A stretch of 64,000 nucleotides of DNA from Candidatus Flavonifractor intestinigallinarum (GTDB lineage Bacteria > Bacillota > Clostridia > Oscillospirales > Oscillospiraceae): contig DWXO01000077.1 in assembly GCA_019119165.1 (NCBI GenBank), positions 27,894 through 91,893 of the forward strand, given 5' to 3'. The notes under the pieces were generated by a model. It worked only from the letters and a program-made list of their open reading frames with translations. It did not search any database and was not told where the DNA came from. This document shows, piece after piece, positions 17,246 to 25,871 of the stretch. Within the stretch, counting starts at the first letter, position 1. Each line of letters starts with the position of its first letter. The position numbers were made by a program, and so were the translations under genes.

Positions 17246-18523
17246 ATGGCTCAGAACATCTTTAATTCGATGGAACTGGACGCCATCGGTGAAATCATGA
17301 ACATCAGCCTAGGGTCCTCGGCAACCGCTGTGTCCAATATGCTGGATCACCGGGTGGATATTACCACACCGTCCGTCAGCGTGGTCTCGGTAGACGAGTT
17401 CAGCATTGGCGATCTGGAACCGGCCATCGGCATTGAAATCCGGTATGTCTCCGGCCTGGAGGGCAGCAACATCATGCTGCTGAAAAAGAGCGATGTCAAG
17501 GTGATTGTTGACATCCTCATGGGCACCGAGACGCCAGATGAGGAGTTTGAGCTCAACGAGCTGACCATCAGCGCGGTGTGCGAGGTCATGAACCAGATGA
17601 TGGGCGCGGCCTCCACCGCCCTGTCGGATTTCCTGGGTCATCCGGTGAACATCTCCACCCCCCAGTCCTTCCCGCTGGACAATATGGAGGAGTTCAAAAA
17701 GGACCATTTTGTTTCCAACTCCAGCACCCTGGTGGTGGTCCGGTTCCTGCTGAGCATTGAGGACATCCTGAAAAGTGAGTTTGTCAATGTGATGTCGGTG
17801 GACCTGGCGAGAGAGCTGCTGGCGGGCTTTGAAATGAACTTCGGCACCGTCCCCTCGGAGGAGAGCGCTCCGGCGCCCGAGCCCAAGCCCGCTCCCCAGC
17901 CGGAGCCGCAGCCCGCCCCCCAACCCCAGAGCGCGGCCCAGTCCGCCGGCGGGCCGGTCCTGAGCCAGGAGGAGATCGAGCGTATGCTGGGCGGCATGGA
18001 CGGCCAGTCTCAGCCCGCTCAGCCCCAGCAAGAGCCGGTGCAGCAGGCGCCCGTCCAACAGGCTCCTGTCCAACAGGCACCCGTTCAGCAGGCACCCGTC
18101 CAGCAGGCGCCTGTCCAGCAGGTCCCCGTCCAGCAGATCCCGGTGCAGCAGATACCGGTCCAGCAGGCGGCGCCCACCTGGCCTGCGCCTGAACCCAAGC
18201 TCATCAACGCCACGCCCATGTCCTTCGCGCCCCTGGACGTGGAGGATCGGCTGGGCAAGGAGCAGGCGGACAATCTGGAACTGATCATGTCCGTGCCGCT
18301 GGAGATCTCGGTGGAGATCGGTCGTACCCGGCGGAAGGTGGAGGATATTCTTTCCTTCTCCAAAGGTTCTCTGGTGGTGCTGGATAAGCTGGCCGGAGAC
18401 CAGGTGGATCTGTTTGTCAACGGGCTGTGTGTGGCCCGGGGTGATGTGGTGGTCATTGATGATAACTTTGGCGTGCGCATTACCGAGGTTCTCAAGCAAA
18501 GCGAGCTTCTGAAACTGACCTGA
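17246..18523 (+). CDS. fliY: Motor switch phosphatase FliY (CheC-like plus SpoA domains)
   Basis: 425 residues from ATG 17246 (GAGAGGAG upstream). FliY replaces FliN in Gram-positives and dephosphorylates CheY-P at the motor. Both phosphatase motifs are intact: E16-x2-N19 and E113-x2-N116. The linker (about 205-330) is Pro/Gln-rich and contains nine copies of a PVQQ-x unit. A LSQEEIERML peptide at 239-248 resembles the CheY-binding peptide usually found at the extreme N terminus. The C-terminal SpoA domain (about 340-425) has VEIGRTRRKVEDILSFSKGS. The relocated peptide and the repeat are unusual. Confidence 0.95.
   Translation: MAQNIFNSMELDAIGEIMNISLGSSATAVSNMLDHRVDITTPSVSVVSVDEFSIGDLEPAIGIEIRYVSGLEGSNIMLLKKSDVKVIVDILMGTETPDEEFELNELTISAVCEVMNQMMGAASTALSDFLGHPVNISTPQSFPLDNMEEFKKDHFVSNSSTLVVVRFLLSIEDILKSEFVNVMSVDLARELLAGFEMNFGTVPSEESAPAPEPKPAPQPEPQPAPQPQSAAQSAGGPVLSQEEIERMLGGMDGQSQPAQPQQEPVQQAPVQQAPVQQAPVQQAPVQQAPVQQVPVQQIPVQQIPVQQAAPTWPAPEPKLINATPMSFAPLDVEDRLGKEQADNLELIMSVPLEISVEIGRTRRKVEDILSFSKGSLVVLDKLAGDQVDLFVNGLCVARGDVVVIDDNFGVRITEVLKQSELLKLT
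18035..18166 (+). repeat. Nine tandem 15-bp units encoding PVQQ-x in fliY
   Basis: The 132-bp stretch encodes PVQQ nine times with Ala, Val or Ile as the fifth residue. Third-position changes (gtc/gtg/gtt, cag/caa) show the copies have begun to diverge. Such an array can change length by slippage and sits between the FliY phosphatase and SpoA domains. Confidence 0.9.
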
Positions 18524-18579
18524 TCCCGGAGCCACGAGCTTTCCGGCAGGTACAATAATAACAGTAAAGGATGAACATC

Positions 18580-18945
18580 ATGGCTAAGATTCTGATTGTA
18601 GACGACGCCGCCTTCATGCGAAAGGTGATCCGGGACACGCTGACCAAAGAGGGGTATTCCGATATCCATGAGGCGGTAGATGGACAGGACGCCGTGGAGA
18701 AATACTTCGAGCTCAAGCCCGACCTGGTCCTCATGGACATTACCATGCCCAACATGGACGGCCTTGAGGCTTTGAAGGCCATCCGCGCCAAGGACAGCAA
18801 CGCCAATGTGGTCATGTGCTCTGCCATGGGCCAGGAGTCCATGGTGGTGGAGGCCGTGCAGGCGGGCATCAAGGACTTTATCGTCAAGCCCTTCAAGAGC
18901 GACCGTCTGCTCAAGACCGTTACATCCATTGTGGGCGCACCCTGA
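18580..18945 (+). CDS. cheY: Chemotaxis response regulator CheY
   Basis: 121 residues, a stand-alone receiver domain. The acidic pocket is Asp8-Asp9, the phospho-acceptor is Asp53 in LVLMDITMPNMDG, and the conserved Lys is in FIVKPFK. ATG 18580 is chosen over 18571 because TAAAGGA lies 9 bases upstream and the protein then begins MAKILIVDD. Its place right after fliM and fliY, its binding targets, supports CheY rather than another receiver. Confidence 0.95.
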   Translation: MAKILIVDDAAFMRKVIRDTLTKEGYSDIHEAVDGQDAVEKYFELKPDLVLMDITMPNMDGLEALKAIRAKDSNANVVMCSAMGQESMVVEAVQAGIKDFIVKPFKSDRLLKTVTSIVGAP

Positions 18946-18952
18946 TTAAGAG

Positions 18953-19309
18953 ATGGTTCAGGAAGTTCTGCTGCTTCTCAAGGCCCTGCTGATCACCGTA
19001 CTGGTGCTGGTCCTTGCCTACTGGTTTACCCGCCATATGGCGGGCCGTATGGCGGGGGGGAGCCGTGTGCGGGGGCGCTGTATCACGGTGCTGGAGCAGG
19101 TGAGCGTAGGCAAGGAGTCGAAGCTGCTGCTGGCCCGTTTGGGGGACCGGCTGTATTTTCTGGCCATGACGCCGGGCGGAATCACCATCCTGCGGGAAGT
19201 GACCGAGGAAGAGGCGGCGTCCTGGACCGGCCCTGAGAGCTCGCCGGCCGAGACGCCGGACAGCTTTGCCCAGGCCATACGTCGGGTGCTGGAGAAGAGA
19301 AGGAAGTAA
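18953..19309 (+). CDS. fliO: Flagellar biosynthesis protein FliO
   Basis: 118 residues. One N-terminal membrane helix (about 5-25) is followed by the short cytoplasmic FliO domain (RCITVLEQVSVGKESKLLLARLGDRLYFLAMTPGGITIL). FliO helps assemble the FliP ring of the export gate. It lies directly before fliP. The ribosome site is poor (TTAAGAG), so translation may be coupled to cheY 8 bases upstream. Confidence 0.9.
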   Translation: MVQEVLLLLKALLITVLVLVLAYWFTRHMAGRMAGGSRVRGRCITVLEQVSVGKESKLLLARLGDRLYFLAMTPGGITILREVTEEEAASWTGPESSPAETPDSFAQAIRRVLEKRRK

Positions 19310-19322
19310 GGAGGTGTGAGCT

Positions 19323-19988
19323 GTGGATGCGTGGATCAATGTAAACGGAGAAAACGTACAAACGCTCCAGATCCTGTTTATGACCACTATGCTGACGCTG
19401 CTGCCATCCATGGTGGTTATGATGACCTCCTTTACCAGGTATATCATTTCTTTTTCCTTTCTGCGCTCGGCCATGGGATTGCAGCAGAATCCGCCCAACA
19501 TGGTGCTGGTGGGTATCGCTCTGTTTCTCACCCTGTTTACCATGTCTCCGGTGATCAGCCAGATCCAGACGACGGCTTACGAACCCTATGTGGCTGAGGA
19601 GATCAGCCAGGACGAATTTTTCAGGCGGGCGGAAATTCCGCTCAAGGAGTTTATGGCCCGCAATACCGACCAGAGCGCCCTGGATCTCTTCTGCGATATC
19701 GCGGGGATCGAGAGCCCCGACGTACAGCAGCAGGGGGTGGAGGAGCTTTCGCTGCGGGTCCTGGTGCCCGCCTTCATGACCAGCGAGTTGAAGAAGGCCT
19801 TCCTCATTGGTTTTTACCTGTACATCCCATTCCTGCTGATCGATGTGGTGGTATCGTCGGCACTGATGTCCATGGGCATGATCATGCTTCCGCCCTCCAT
19901 GATCTCCATGCCGTTTAAGCTGCTGCTTTTCATTACGCTGGACGGCTGGCAGCTGCTGTTCTCCACCCTGATACAGGGCTTCAACTAG
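19323..19988 (+). CDS. fliP: Flagellar export gate protein FliP (GTG start)
   Basis: 221 residues; GTG 19323 follows AAGGAGGTGAG. FliP is the pentameric core of the export gate. Signatures include MLTLLPSMVVMMTSFTRYIIS, GLQQNPPNMVLVGIALFLTLF and the C-terminal PPSMISMPFKLLLFI. It lacks a cleavable signal peptide with extra N-terminal domain, as is common in clostridia. fliQ follows 19 bases later. Confidence 0.97.
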   Translation: MDAWINVNGENVQTLQILFMTTMLTLLPSMVVMMTSFTRYIISFSFLRSAMGLQQNPPNMVLVGIALFLTLFTMSPVISQIQTTAYEPYVAEEISQDEFFRRAEIPLKEFMARNTDQSALDLFCDIAGIESPDVQQQGVEELSLRVLVPAFMTSELKKAFLIGFYLYIPFLLIDVVVSSALMSMGMIMLPPSMISMPFKLLLFITLDGWQLLFSTLIQGFN

Positions 19989-20007
19989 GTACGCGGGAGG
20001 TTAAGAT

Positions 20008-20253
20008 ATGGAGGCTGTGGACATTCTGCGGGAGGGTGTGGGCGTGGCGCTCAAGCTGGGCGCTCCCATGCTGCTGCTGAGTATGTTGGTGGGTATTCTG
20101 GTGGCAATTTTCCAGGCTGTAACCCAGATCCACGAGCAGTCCCTTTCCTTTATCCTCAAGCTGATCGTGGTGGTCCTGATCCTGCTGATCGGCGGCGGAT
20201 GGATGCTGGAGGTCCTTCAGGACTATACCCGCTATCTGTTTTCGCTGATGTGA
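20008..20253 (+). CDS. fliQ: Flagellar export gate protein FliQ
   Basis: 81 residues with two membrane helices (about 15-38 and 50-70). The motif LLSMLVGILVAIFQAVTQIHEQSLSF is the conserved FliQ core, in which Gln and Glu line the gate. Position between fliP and fliR is invariant in the family. Confidence 0.96.
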   Translation: MEAVDILREGVGVALKLGAPMLLLSMLVGILVAIFQAVTQIHEQSLSFILKLIVVVLILLIGGGWMLEVLQDYTRYLFSLM

Positions 20254-20266
20254 GGGGAGAGGGATC

Positions 20267-21037
20267 ATGGAGTGGTCTGAGCTGTATCTCTTTACCCTGA
20301 TTTTCATGCGGATGACCGGCCTGGTGGTGTTCAACCCCATACTGGGCCGCAACGGCCTGCCCAATCTGGCCAAGGCGGGCATGATTATGGTCTTTTCCGT
20401 CTTTGTGCTGAATCTGGCCCCCCAGCGCCCGGAGGTTCCGGGAACCGTGCTGGAATTCGGCCTGCAGCTGCTGCTGGAGCTGGGCGTGGGCTTTGTGCTG
20501 AGCTTTATCATGCAGCTGTGCTTTATGATCATCCAGGTGGGCGGCGAGGTCATCGACGCCCAGATGGGCCTGACCATGGCGCAGGTTTACGACTCGGGCA
20601 GCCAGATCAACATGACCGTGACCGCCTCCCTGCTCCATGTGCTGCTGGTGCTGGTCTTTTTTGCGGAGAACGGGCACTACACCCTGGTGCGCATCTTCCT
20701 CACCTCGGGGGAGGTGCTTCCCTTCGGCCAGGCCACCTTTGGCCAGGCGGTGGCGTCGGGAGTGGTGGAGGTGTTCCTGTCCAGTATGCTGCTGGCGGTG
20801 AAGCTGGCCTTCCCCATTCTGGCGGCGGAGCTGCTGGGCGAGCTGGGCATGGGCATCCTGATGAAGGCCATCCCCCAGATCAACGCCTTTGTCATCAACA
20901 TTGAGCTGAAGGTCATCATAGGTCTGGTGCTGCTGTTTTTGTTCCTGACTCCAATGAGCGAGTTCCTGCTGGCGGCCGAGGGCGAGATGCTGGACGGCAT
21001 GAGCCGGATGCTGACCATTCTGGGCACGCCGGGCTAG
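20267..21037 (+). CDS. fliR: Flagellar export gate protein FliR
   Basis: 256 residues with about six membrane helices. The segment GGEVIDAQMGLTMAQVYDSGSQ matches the conserved FliR cytoplasmic/gate region, and NPILGRNGLPNLAKAGM the N-terminal part. FliR completes the FliPQR channel. flhB follows after 21 bases. Confidence 0.95.
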   Translation: MEWSELYLFTLIFMRMTGLVVFNPILGRNGLPNLAKAGMIMVFSVFVLNLAPQRPEVPGTVLEFGLQLLLELGVGFVLSFIMQLCFMIIQVGGEVIDAQMGLTMAQVYDSGSQINMTVTASLLHVLLVLVFFAENGHYTLVRIFLTSGEVLPFGQATFGQAVASGVVEVFLSSMLLAVKLAFPILAAELLGELGMGILMKAIPQINAFVINIELKVIIGLVLLFLFLTPMSEFLLAAEGEMLDGMSRMLTILGTPG

Positions 21038-21058
21038 TCCCGCGGGAGGTGGAGCCAG

Positions 21059-22123
21059 TTGGCGGACAGTCAGAAAACCGAAAAGGCAACCCCGAAACGA
21101 CGGCGTGACGAACGGAAGAAGGGTAATATCTTCTTCAGCAACGACGCGGTCTCGGTGGTTGTGCTGATAGCCGGTCTGGCCACTCTGTTTTTGAGCATGG
21201 GAAGCATGGCGGACAATCTGGGGCAGTTTCTTCGCAGCTGTATCTCCCTGGTCCGGCTTTCCCAGGGAACCGACGCGGTGGGGGATCTGAGGCAGCTGCT
21301 GCCAGAGCTGCTGTGGAGCTTTGTGCTGACGGTGGGACCCATCCTTCTGGTGCCCACGGTGGCCGGTATCGCGGCCACGTTCTTTCAGACAAAGCTGCTG
21401 GTGACGGGTGAATCCCTGCGGCCCAAGTTCAGCCGCATCAACCCCTTGCAGGGCATCAAGCGGCTGTTTTCCCTGCGCAGCCTGATCGAGGCCCTGAAGG
21501 GGCTGCTGAAGATCACGGTGCTGCTCTATATCATCTACAATTTCCTGGCCGGGACGGTGGAGCTGTTTACAAAGTATCTCTTTACCGATCTGGTCACGGC
21601 CTGCTCCCACTTGGCCGGGCTGGCCTTCCAGATGTCCATGCAGATCGCGGTGGCCTATGTGGTGCTGGCCGCGGCGGATGTGTTCTATCAGTGGATGGAC
21701 TATGAGCGTCAGCTGCGGATGTCCAAGCAGGAGATCAAGGAAGAGTTTAAACAGATAGAAGGCGATCCCCAGGTCAAGGGCAGAATCAAGGAGATACAGC
21801 GCAAAATGGCCCAGTCCCGCATGATGCAGAAGGTGCCCCAGGCCGACGTGGTGGTGCGAAACCCCACCCACTTTGCCGTGGCCCTGCGCTACAAGCCGGA
21901 CCGGGACAGAGCCCCGGTGGTGCTGGCCAAGGGACAGGATCAGATCGCCCTGCGGATCGTGCAGAAGGCGGAGGAGAGCGGCGTGGCAGTGGTGGAGAAT
22001 GTGCCTCTGGCCAGAGCCCTTTACGCCTCCGCGGAGCTGGGACAGGAGATCCCGCCGGAGCTGTACGGCGCGGTGGCAGAAGTGCTGGTATATCTCTATC
22101 AGCTGCATGAGAACGGCAAATAA
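21059..22123 (+). CDS. flhB: Flagellar export switch protein FlhB (TTG start)
   Basis: 354 residues; TTG 21059 follows CGGGAGGTGG. FlhB sets export substrate specificity. The N terminus is typical (SQKTEKATPKRRRDERKKG), followed by four membrane helices and the cytoplasmic domain. The autocleavage motif is intact: Asn268-Pro-Thr-His271. The partner of FliK (substrate switch) is therefore present in the same operon. Confidence 0.97.
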   Translation: MADSQKTEKATPKRRRDERKKGNIFFSNDAVSVVVLIAGLATLFLSMGSMADNLGQFLRSCISLVRLSQGTDAVGDLRQLLPELLWSFVLTVGPILLVPTVAGIAATFFQTKLLVTGESLRPKFSRINPLQGIKRLFSLRSLIEALKGLLKITVLLYIIYNFLAGTVELFTKYLFTDLVTACSHLAGLAFQMSMQIAVAYVVLAAADVFYQWMDYERQLRMSKQEIKEEFKQIEGDPQVKGRIKEIQRKMAQSRMMQKVPQADVVVRNPTHFAVALRYKPDRDRAPVVLAKGQDQIALRIVQKAEESGVAVVENVPLARALYASAELGQEIPPELYGAVAEVLVYLYQLHENGK

Positions 22124-22147
22124 AAGAAAGTGAGCGGCACGGAACCT

Positions 22148-24253
22148 ATGAGACGAATTTTAGACAATGCCATATCCCTGGCGGTGGTCGTCATCGTCCT
22201 GTTTCTGGTGGTCCCGCTGCCCGCGCCGGCGCTGGATGTGCTGATCGTGGTGAACATCTCGCTGTCCATCATGATCCTGATGATCACCATGACCATTTCG
22301 GAGGCGCTGGAGTTTTCCATTTTCCCCTCCCTGCTGCTGGTGACGACGCTGTTCCGGCTGGGCCTGAACGTGTCCTCCACCCGCCTGATTCTCAGCCAGG
22401 GCGGTCAGGCCGGCGTGGTGATCCAGTCCTTCGGCCAACTGATCACCCAGGGCAATATCGTAATTGGTATCCTCATCTTCCTCATCATCGTACTGGTGCA
22501 GTTCATCGTCATTACCAAGGGTGCCGAGCGTGTGTCCGAGGTGGCCGCCCGCTTCACCCTGGACGCTATGCCCGGCAAGCAGATGGCCATTGACGCCGAT
22601 CTGAGCTCCGGTATGATCGACGAGAAGGAAGCCCGGCTGCGCCGGTACAAGATTCAGAAGGAAGCCGATTTCTACGGCGCCATGGACGGCGCCACCAAGA
22701 TCGTCAAGGGCGACGCGGTGATGTCTCTCATCATCACGGTCATCAACTTCGTGGCCGGCCTGATCATCGGTATCGTTCAGGGCGGCGGGGATCTGGCCAG
22801 CGTGATCAGCACCTATTCCATCGCCACCATCGGCGACGGCCTGGTGTCCCAGCTGCCCGCGCTGATGATTTCCACCGCCACAGGCATGATCGTGACCCGC
22901 TCGGTGTCCGACGGCAGCCTGAACACCGACGTAATCAGCCAGTTCAAGGCCCAGCCCCGTGCCATTTTGGCCACCGGTGTCATCCTGGTGCTGCTGGGTA
23001 TTTTCCCCGGTACCCCCACGGTTCCGCTGCTGCTGGTGGGCGCGGCCCTGATGGCCGGCGGTCTGCTGAGCGAGCGGAAGATGGAGCGGGAGAAGCTGCA
23101 GCCCCAGGAGGAGGCTGCCGCCGAGGTCAGCCAGCCGGAGCCGGCCGCCAGCGAAAGCGACTATTTCAAGGATATCAACAATGTGTACTCCCTGCTGACA
23201 GTGGAGCCCATTGAGATGGAGTTCGGATACAGCCTGATCCCCCTGGTGGACGAGAACAGCGGCGGCAAGCTCATCAGCCGCATCGTGATCTTCCGCCGCC
23301 AGTACGCCCAGGACATGGGCTTTGTCATTCCCTCCATTCGTCTGCACGACGGCTCGTCCCTGGGGACCAACCAGTATATCATCCGGATTCGGGGCGAGGA
23401 AGTGGCCCGGGGCGAGGTGCTGGTGGACTACTACCTGGCGCTGGAGCCCCCCAACCCCGCCGGACAGATCGATGGTATCGAGGCCATCGAGCCGGCCTAC
23501 GGCATCCCCTCCCGGTGGATTCTGCCGGAGAACAAGGAGATGGCGGAGATCTACGGCTACACCGTGATCACCCCGCTGACGGTCATGCTCACCCACCTGT
23601 CCGAGACGGTGAAGAAGCACGCCTACGAGCTGCTGGGCCGTACCGAGGTGATGCAGCTGGTGGAGCACCTCAAGCAAACCGAGCCCGACCTGGTGGCAGA
23701 CGCCATTCCCAATGTGGTGACCTATGCGGGGCTGGAAAAGATCCTGCGCAACCTGCTGAAGGAGGGGGTTCCCATCCGGGATCTGGGCCTCATTTTGGAG
23801 GCCATCGTGGACGCCGGTCCGGGCAACCGGGACATCGACCTGGTCACCGAACAGGTGCGTACCCGCCTGAGCCGCACCATCACCCGCCGCTTCTGCGACA
23901 ACGGCCAGCTGCGGGTGGTGACCCTGGACGCCGAGGTGGAGAAGAAGGTGCTGGCCGCCCTCACCAAAAACGAGCAGGGCGTCTATCTGGCCCTCAGCCC
24001 CGATATCATGCAGCAGATCATGGCCCAGCTGGGCGAGCTGCGGAAGAAATTCCAGGAGCTGTCCCAGACGCCGGTGGTGCTGACCAGCCAGGTCATCCGG
24101 GTCTATCTGAGCCGCCTGATCGCCCAGTTTTATCCGGATGTGTATGTGCTGTCCTTCCATGAGATCACCAGCAATATTCAGATCCAGGCCATTGGTAATA
24201 TCGTACTGCAGGCCCCGGCGGCTCAGATGAGAGGAAAGGAGGCGGGAGGATGA
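22148..24253 (+). CDS. flhA: Flagellar export gate protein FlhA
   Basis: 701 residues from ATG 22148; a GTG at 22130 would add six residues and neither has a strong ribosome site. FlhA is the nonameric export-gate ring that uses the proton motive force. Eight membrane helices fill about 5-320. FHIPEP-type signatures are present (FSIFPSLLLVTTLFRLGLNVSSTR, GIDADLSSG-like IDADLSSGMIDEKEA). The C-terminal docking domain follows. The stop overlaps sigD by 4 bp, leaving no room for flhF and flhG, which normally sit here. Confidence 0.97.
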   Translation: MRRILDNAISLAVVVIVLFLVVPLPAPALDVLIVVNISLSIMILMITMTISEALEFSIFPSLLLVTTLFRLGLNVSSTRLILSQGGQAGVVIQSFGQLITQGNIVIGILIFLIIVLVQFIVITKGAERVSEVAARFTLDAMPGKQMAIDADLSSGMIDEKEARLRRYKIQKEADFYGAMDGATKIVKGDAVMSLIITVINFVAGLIIGIVQGGGDLASVISTYSIATIGDGLVSQLPALMISTATGMIVTRSVSDGSLNTDVISQFKAQPRAILATGVILVLLGIFPGTPTVPLLLVGAALMAGGLLSERKMEREKLQPQEEAAAEVSQPEPAASESDYFKDINNVYSLLTVEPIEMEFGYSLIPLVDENSGGKLISRIVIFRRQYAQDMGFVIPSIRLHDGSSLGTNQYIIRIRGEEVARGEVLVDYYLALEPPNPAGQIDGIEAIEPAYGIPSRWILPENKEMAEIYGYTVITPLTVMLTHLSETVKKHAYELLGRTEVMQLVEHLKQTEPDLVADAIPNVVTYAGLEKILRNLLKEGVPIRDLGLILEAIVDAGPGNRDIDLVTEQVRTRLSRTITRRFCDNGQLRVVTLDAEVEKKVLAALTKNEQGVYLALSPDIMQQIMAQLGELRKKFQELSQTPVVLTSQVIRVYLSRLIAQFYPDVYVLSFHEITSNIQIQAIGNIVLQAPAAQMRGKEAGG

Positions 24254-25071
24254 AACAGACCGGTGCGGTGGTTTCACAGGAGGAAACTCAGTCTCCCGTT
24301 TCCCAGGAACAGGCGGAGCAGCTGGATAACCAGGCTCTGCTGGAACTCTACCGCAAGACCGGCGACCAGGAACTGAAGTGGATGCTGGTCATGCGCTATA
24401 CCCCGCTGGTACGCCGCATTGCCCTCCAGGCCAGCGGGCTGTACAGCAACTTTGCCCAGCTGGACGATATCATCCAGGAGGGGCTTCTGGTGCTGCTCAA
24501 TGCGGTGGATAAATTTGAGCCGGACAAAAACGTGAAATTTGAGACCTATGTCTCCACCCGCCTGCGTGGCATGATCGTGGATCTGGCCCGGCGTCAGGAC
24601 TGGCTTCCCCGGCAGGTCCGGCAGAAGTCGGTGCGGCTGAACCGGGCCACGGACGAATTGGCCGGGAAGCTGGGGCGGATGCCCCGCAGCGACGAGATGG
24701 CGGAATACCTGGGCATGACCCGGGAACAGTATGAGGCCCTTCTCTCCGAGACGGCGGTATCCACACTGGTGTCCTTTGAAGCGGTGCTGGACAGCTGCGG
24801 CGGTACGGCGGATAAGCTTATGCTGCAGAAGGAGCCGGGAAATCCCATTGAGGAGAGCGTTCAGGAGGAGGAGCTGCGCCAGGTGCTGGCCCAGGGAGTC
24901 GCCTCCATGCGGAAGAATGAGCAGCTGGTGCTGTCGCTTTACTATGAAAAAGAACTGAATATGAAGGAAATTGCTCAGGTGCTGGGTGTCAGCGCCGCCC
25001 GGGTCTCTCAGATCCACAGCCGGGCGCTGCAACGCCTGAGGGTTTACATACAGAACTATATACAGGCATAA
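24250..25071 (+). CDS. sigD: Flagellar sigma factor SigD/FliA/WhiG type
   Basis: 273 residues. Region 2 shows YTPLVRRIALQASGLYSNFAQLDDIIQEG and VKFETYVSTRLRGMIVDLARRQDWLPRQ, typical of the FliA/SigD group. Region 3 and region 4 follow (NEQLVLSLYYEKELNMKEIAQVLGVSAARVSQIHSRAL). It should direct late genes such as flagellin, which lie outside the window. An N-terminal Gln/Glu-rich extension of about 20 residues is unusual but harmless. ATGA overlap with flhA couples their translation. Confidence 0.96.
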   Translation: MKQTGAVVSQEETQSPVSQEQAEQLDNQALLELYRKTGDQELKWMLVMRYTPLVRRIALQASGLYSNFAQLDDIIQEGLLVLLNAVDKFEPDKNVKFETYVSTRLRGMIVDLARRQDWLPRQVRQKSVRLNRATDELAGKLGRMPRSDEMAEYLGMTREQYEALLSETAVSTLVSFEAVLDSCGGTADKLMLQKEPGNPIEESVQEEELRQVLAQGVASMRKNEQLVLSLYYEKELNMKEIAQVLGVSAARVSQIHSRALQRLRVYIQNYIQA

Positions 25072-25097
25072 GGAAACCTGGAAAGAAGGAAGATTCC

Positions 25098-25853
25098 ATG
25101 ACCAAGGGATTTTATCAGTTGACCTCCGGTATCCTGTCCCAGGGCCGGCGGCTGGACGTGGTGGGCAACAACATGACCAACCTGAGCACCCCGGGGTACA
25201 AGGCGGAGACCTATACCGACCGAACCTTTGAAGAGGTGCTGATCAGCCGGGTGGGCAATAAGGATAAGAGCGGGGCTGAGGTCATCGGCGAGGAGAGCTA
25301 CATTCTGGCCCCCGATCAGCTCTATGTGAACTATGACCAGGGTTCATACAAGGAGACGGGGCTGACTCTGGATTTTGCTATCCAGGGAGACGGCTTTTTT
25401 GCCATCCAGACCGACAACGGCGTGGAGTATACCCGCTCGGGCAGCTTTTGCCTGGATGATCAGGGGCGGCTGAGCCTGGCGGGCCACGGGACGGTGCTGG
25501 GCACGGACGGCCAGCCCATTACCCTGTATACCGACCAGATCACCGCCGACGGCGCCGGCCGGATCTACACCCAGGACGGGGCCTATCAGGGCCAGCTGGG
25601 CGTATATACCTTTGGGGATAACGAACAGCTGGCCAAGGGCGAGAGCGGCCTGTTTCAGGCCAACGGCCAGCAGGCCCAGCTCCAGAACCAGCCCCAGGTG
25701 AGCTGGAAGTGGCTGGAGGAGTCCAATGTGGATATGCTGCAGGAGATGAGCCGTATGCTCACCGCCCAGCGCAACCTCCAGAGCGGGGCTCAGGTGCTCA
25801 AGCTGTACGACGGACTGCTGACCAAGGCCACCACGGAACTGGGCCGGCTGTAA
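25098..25853 (+). CDS. flgF: Flagellar hook/rod basal-body protein (FlgF/FlhO-like)
   Basis: 251 residues. The N terminus has RLDVVGNNMTNLSTPGYKAE and the C terminus VDMLQEMSRMLTAQRNLQSGAQVLKLYDGLLTKATTELGRL, the paired axial helices of rod proteins. The middle contains FAIQGDGFFAIQTDNGVEYTRSGSF, the FlgF/FlgG core. In Bacillus the equivalent pair is flhO-flhP. Which of the two genes here is FlgF and which FlgG is judged from order and similarity. Confidence 0.88.
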   Translation: MTKGFYQLTSGILSQGRRLDVVGNNMTNLSTPGYKAETYTDRTFEEVLISRVGNKDKSGAEVIGEESYILAPDQLYVNYDQGSYKETGLTLDFAIQGDGFFAIQTDNGVEYTRSGSFCLDDQGRLSLAGHGTVLGTDGQPITLYTDQITADGAGRIYTQDGAYQGQLGVYTFGDNEQLAKGESGLFQANGQQAQLQNQPQVSWKWLEESNVDMLQEMSRMLTAQRNLQSGAQVLKLYDGLLTKATTELGRL

Positions 25854-25871
25854 TCAGAGGGGGGCGGAAAG

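Noticed and set aside
20156..24277. Two long minus-strand frames (650 and 705 codons) opposite fliQ-flhA
   Set aside because: They lie opposite clearly conserved flagellar genes and encode low-complexity His/Gln/Leu-rich products without recognisable domains.
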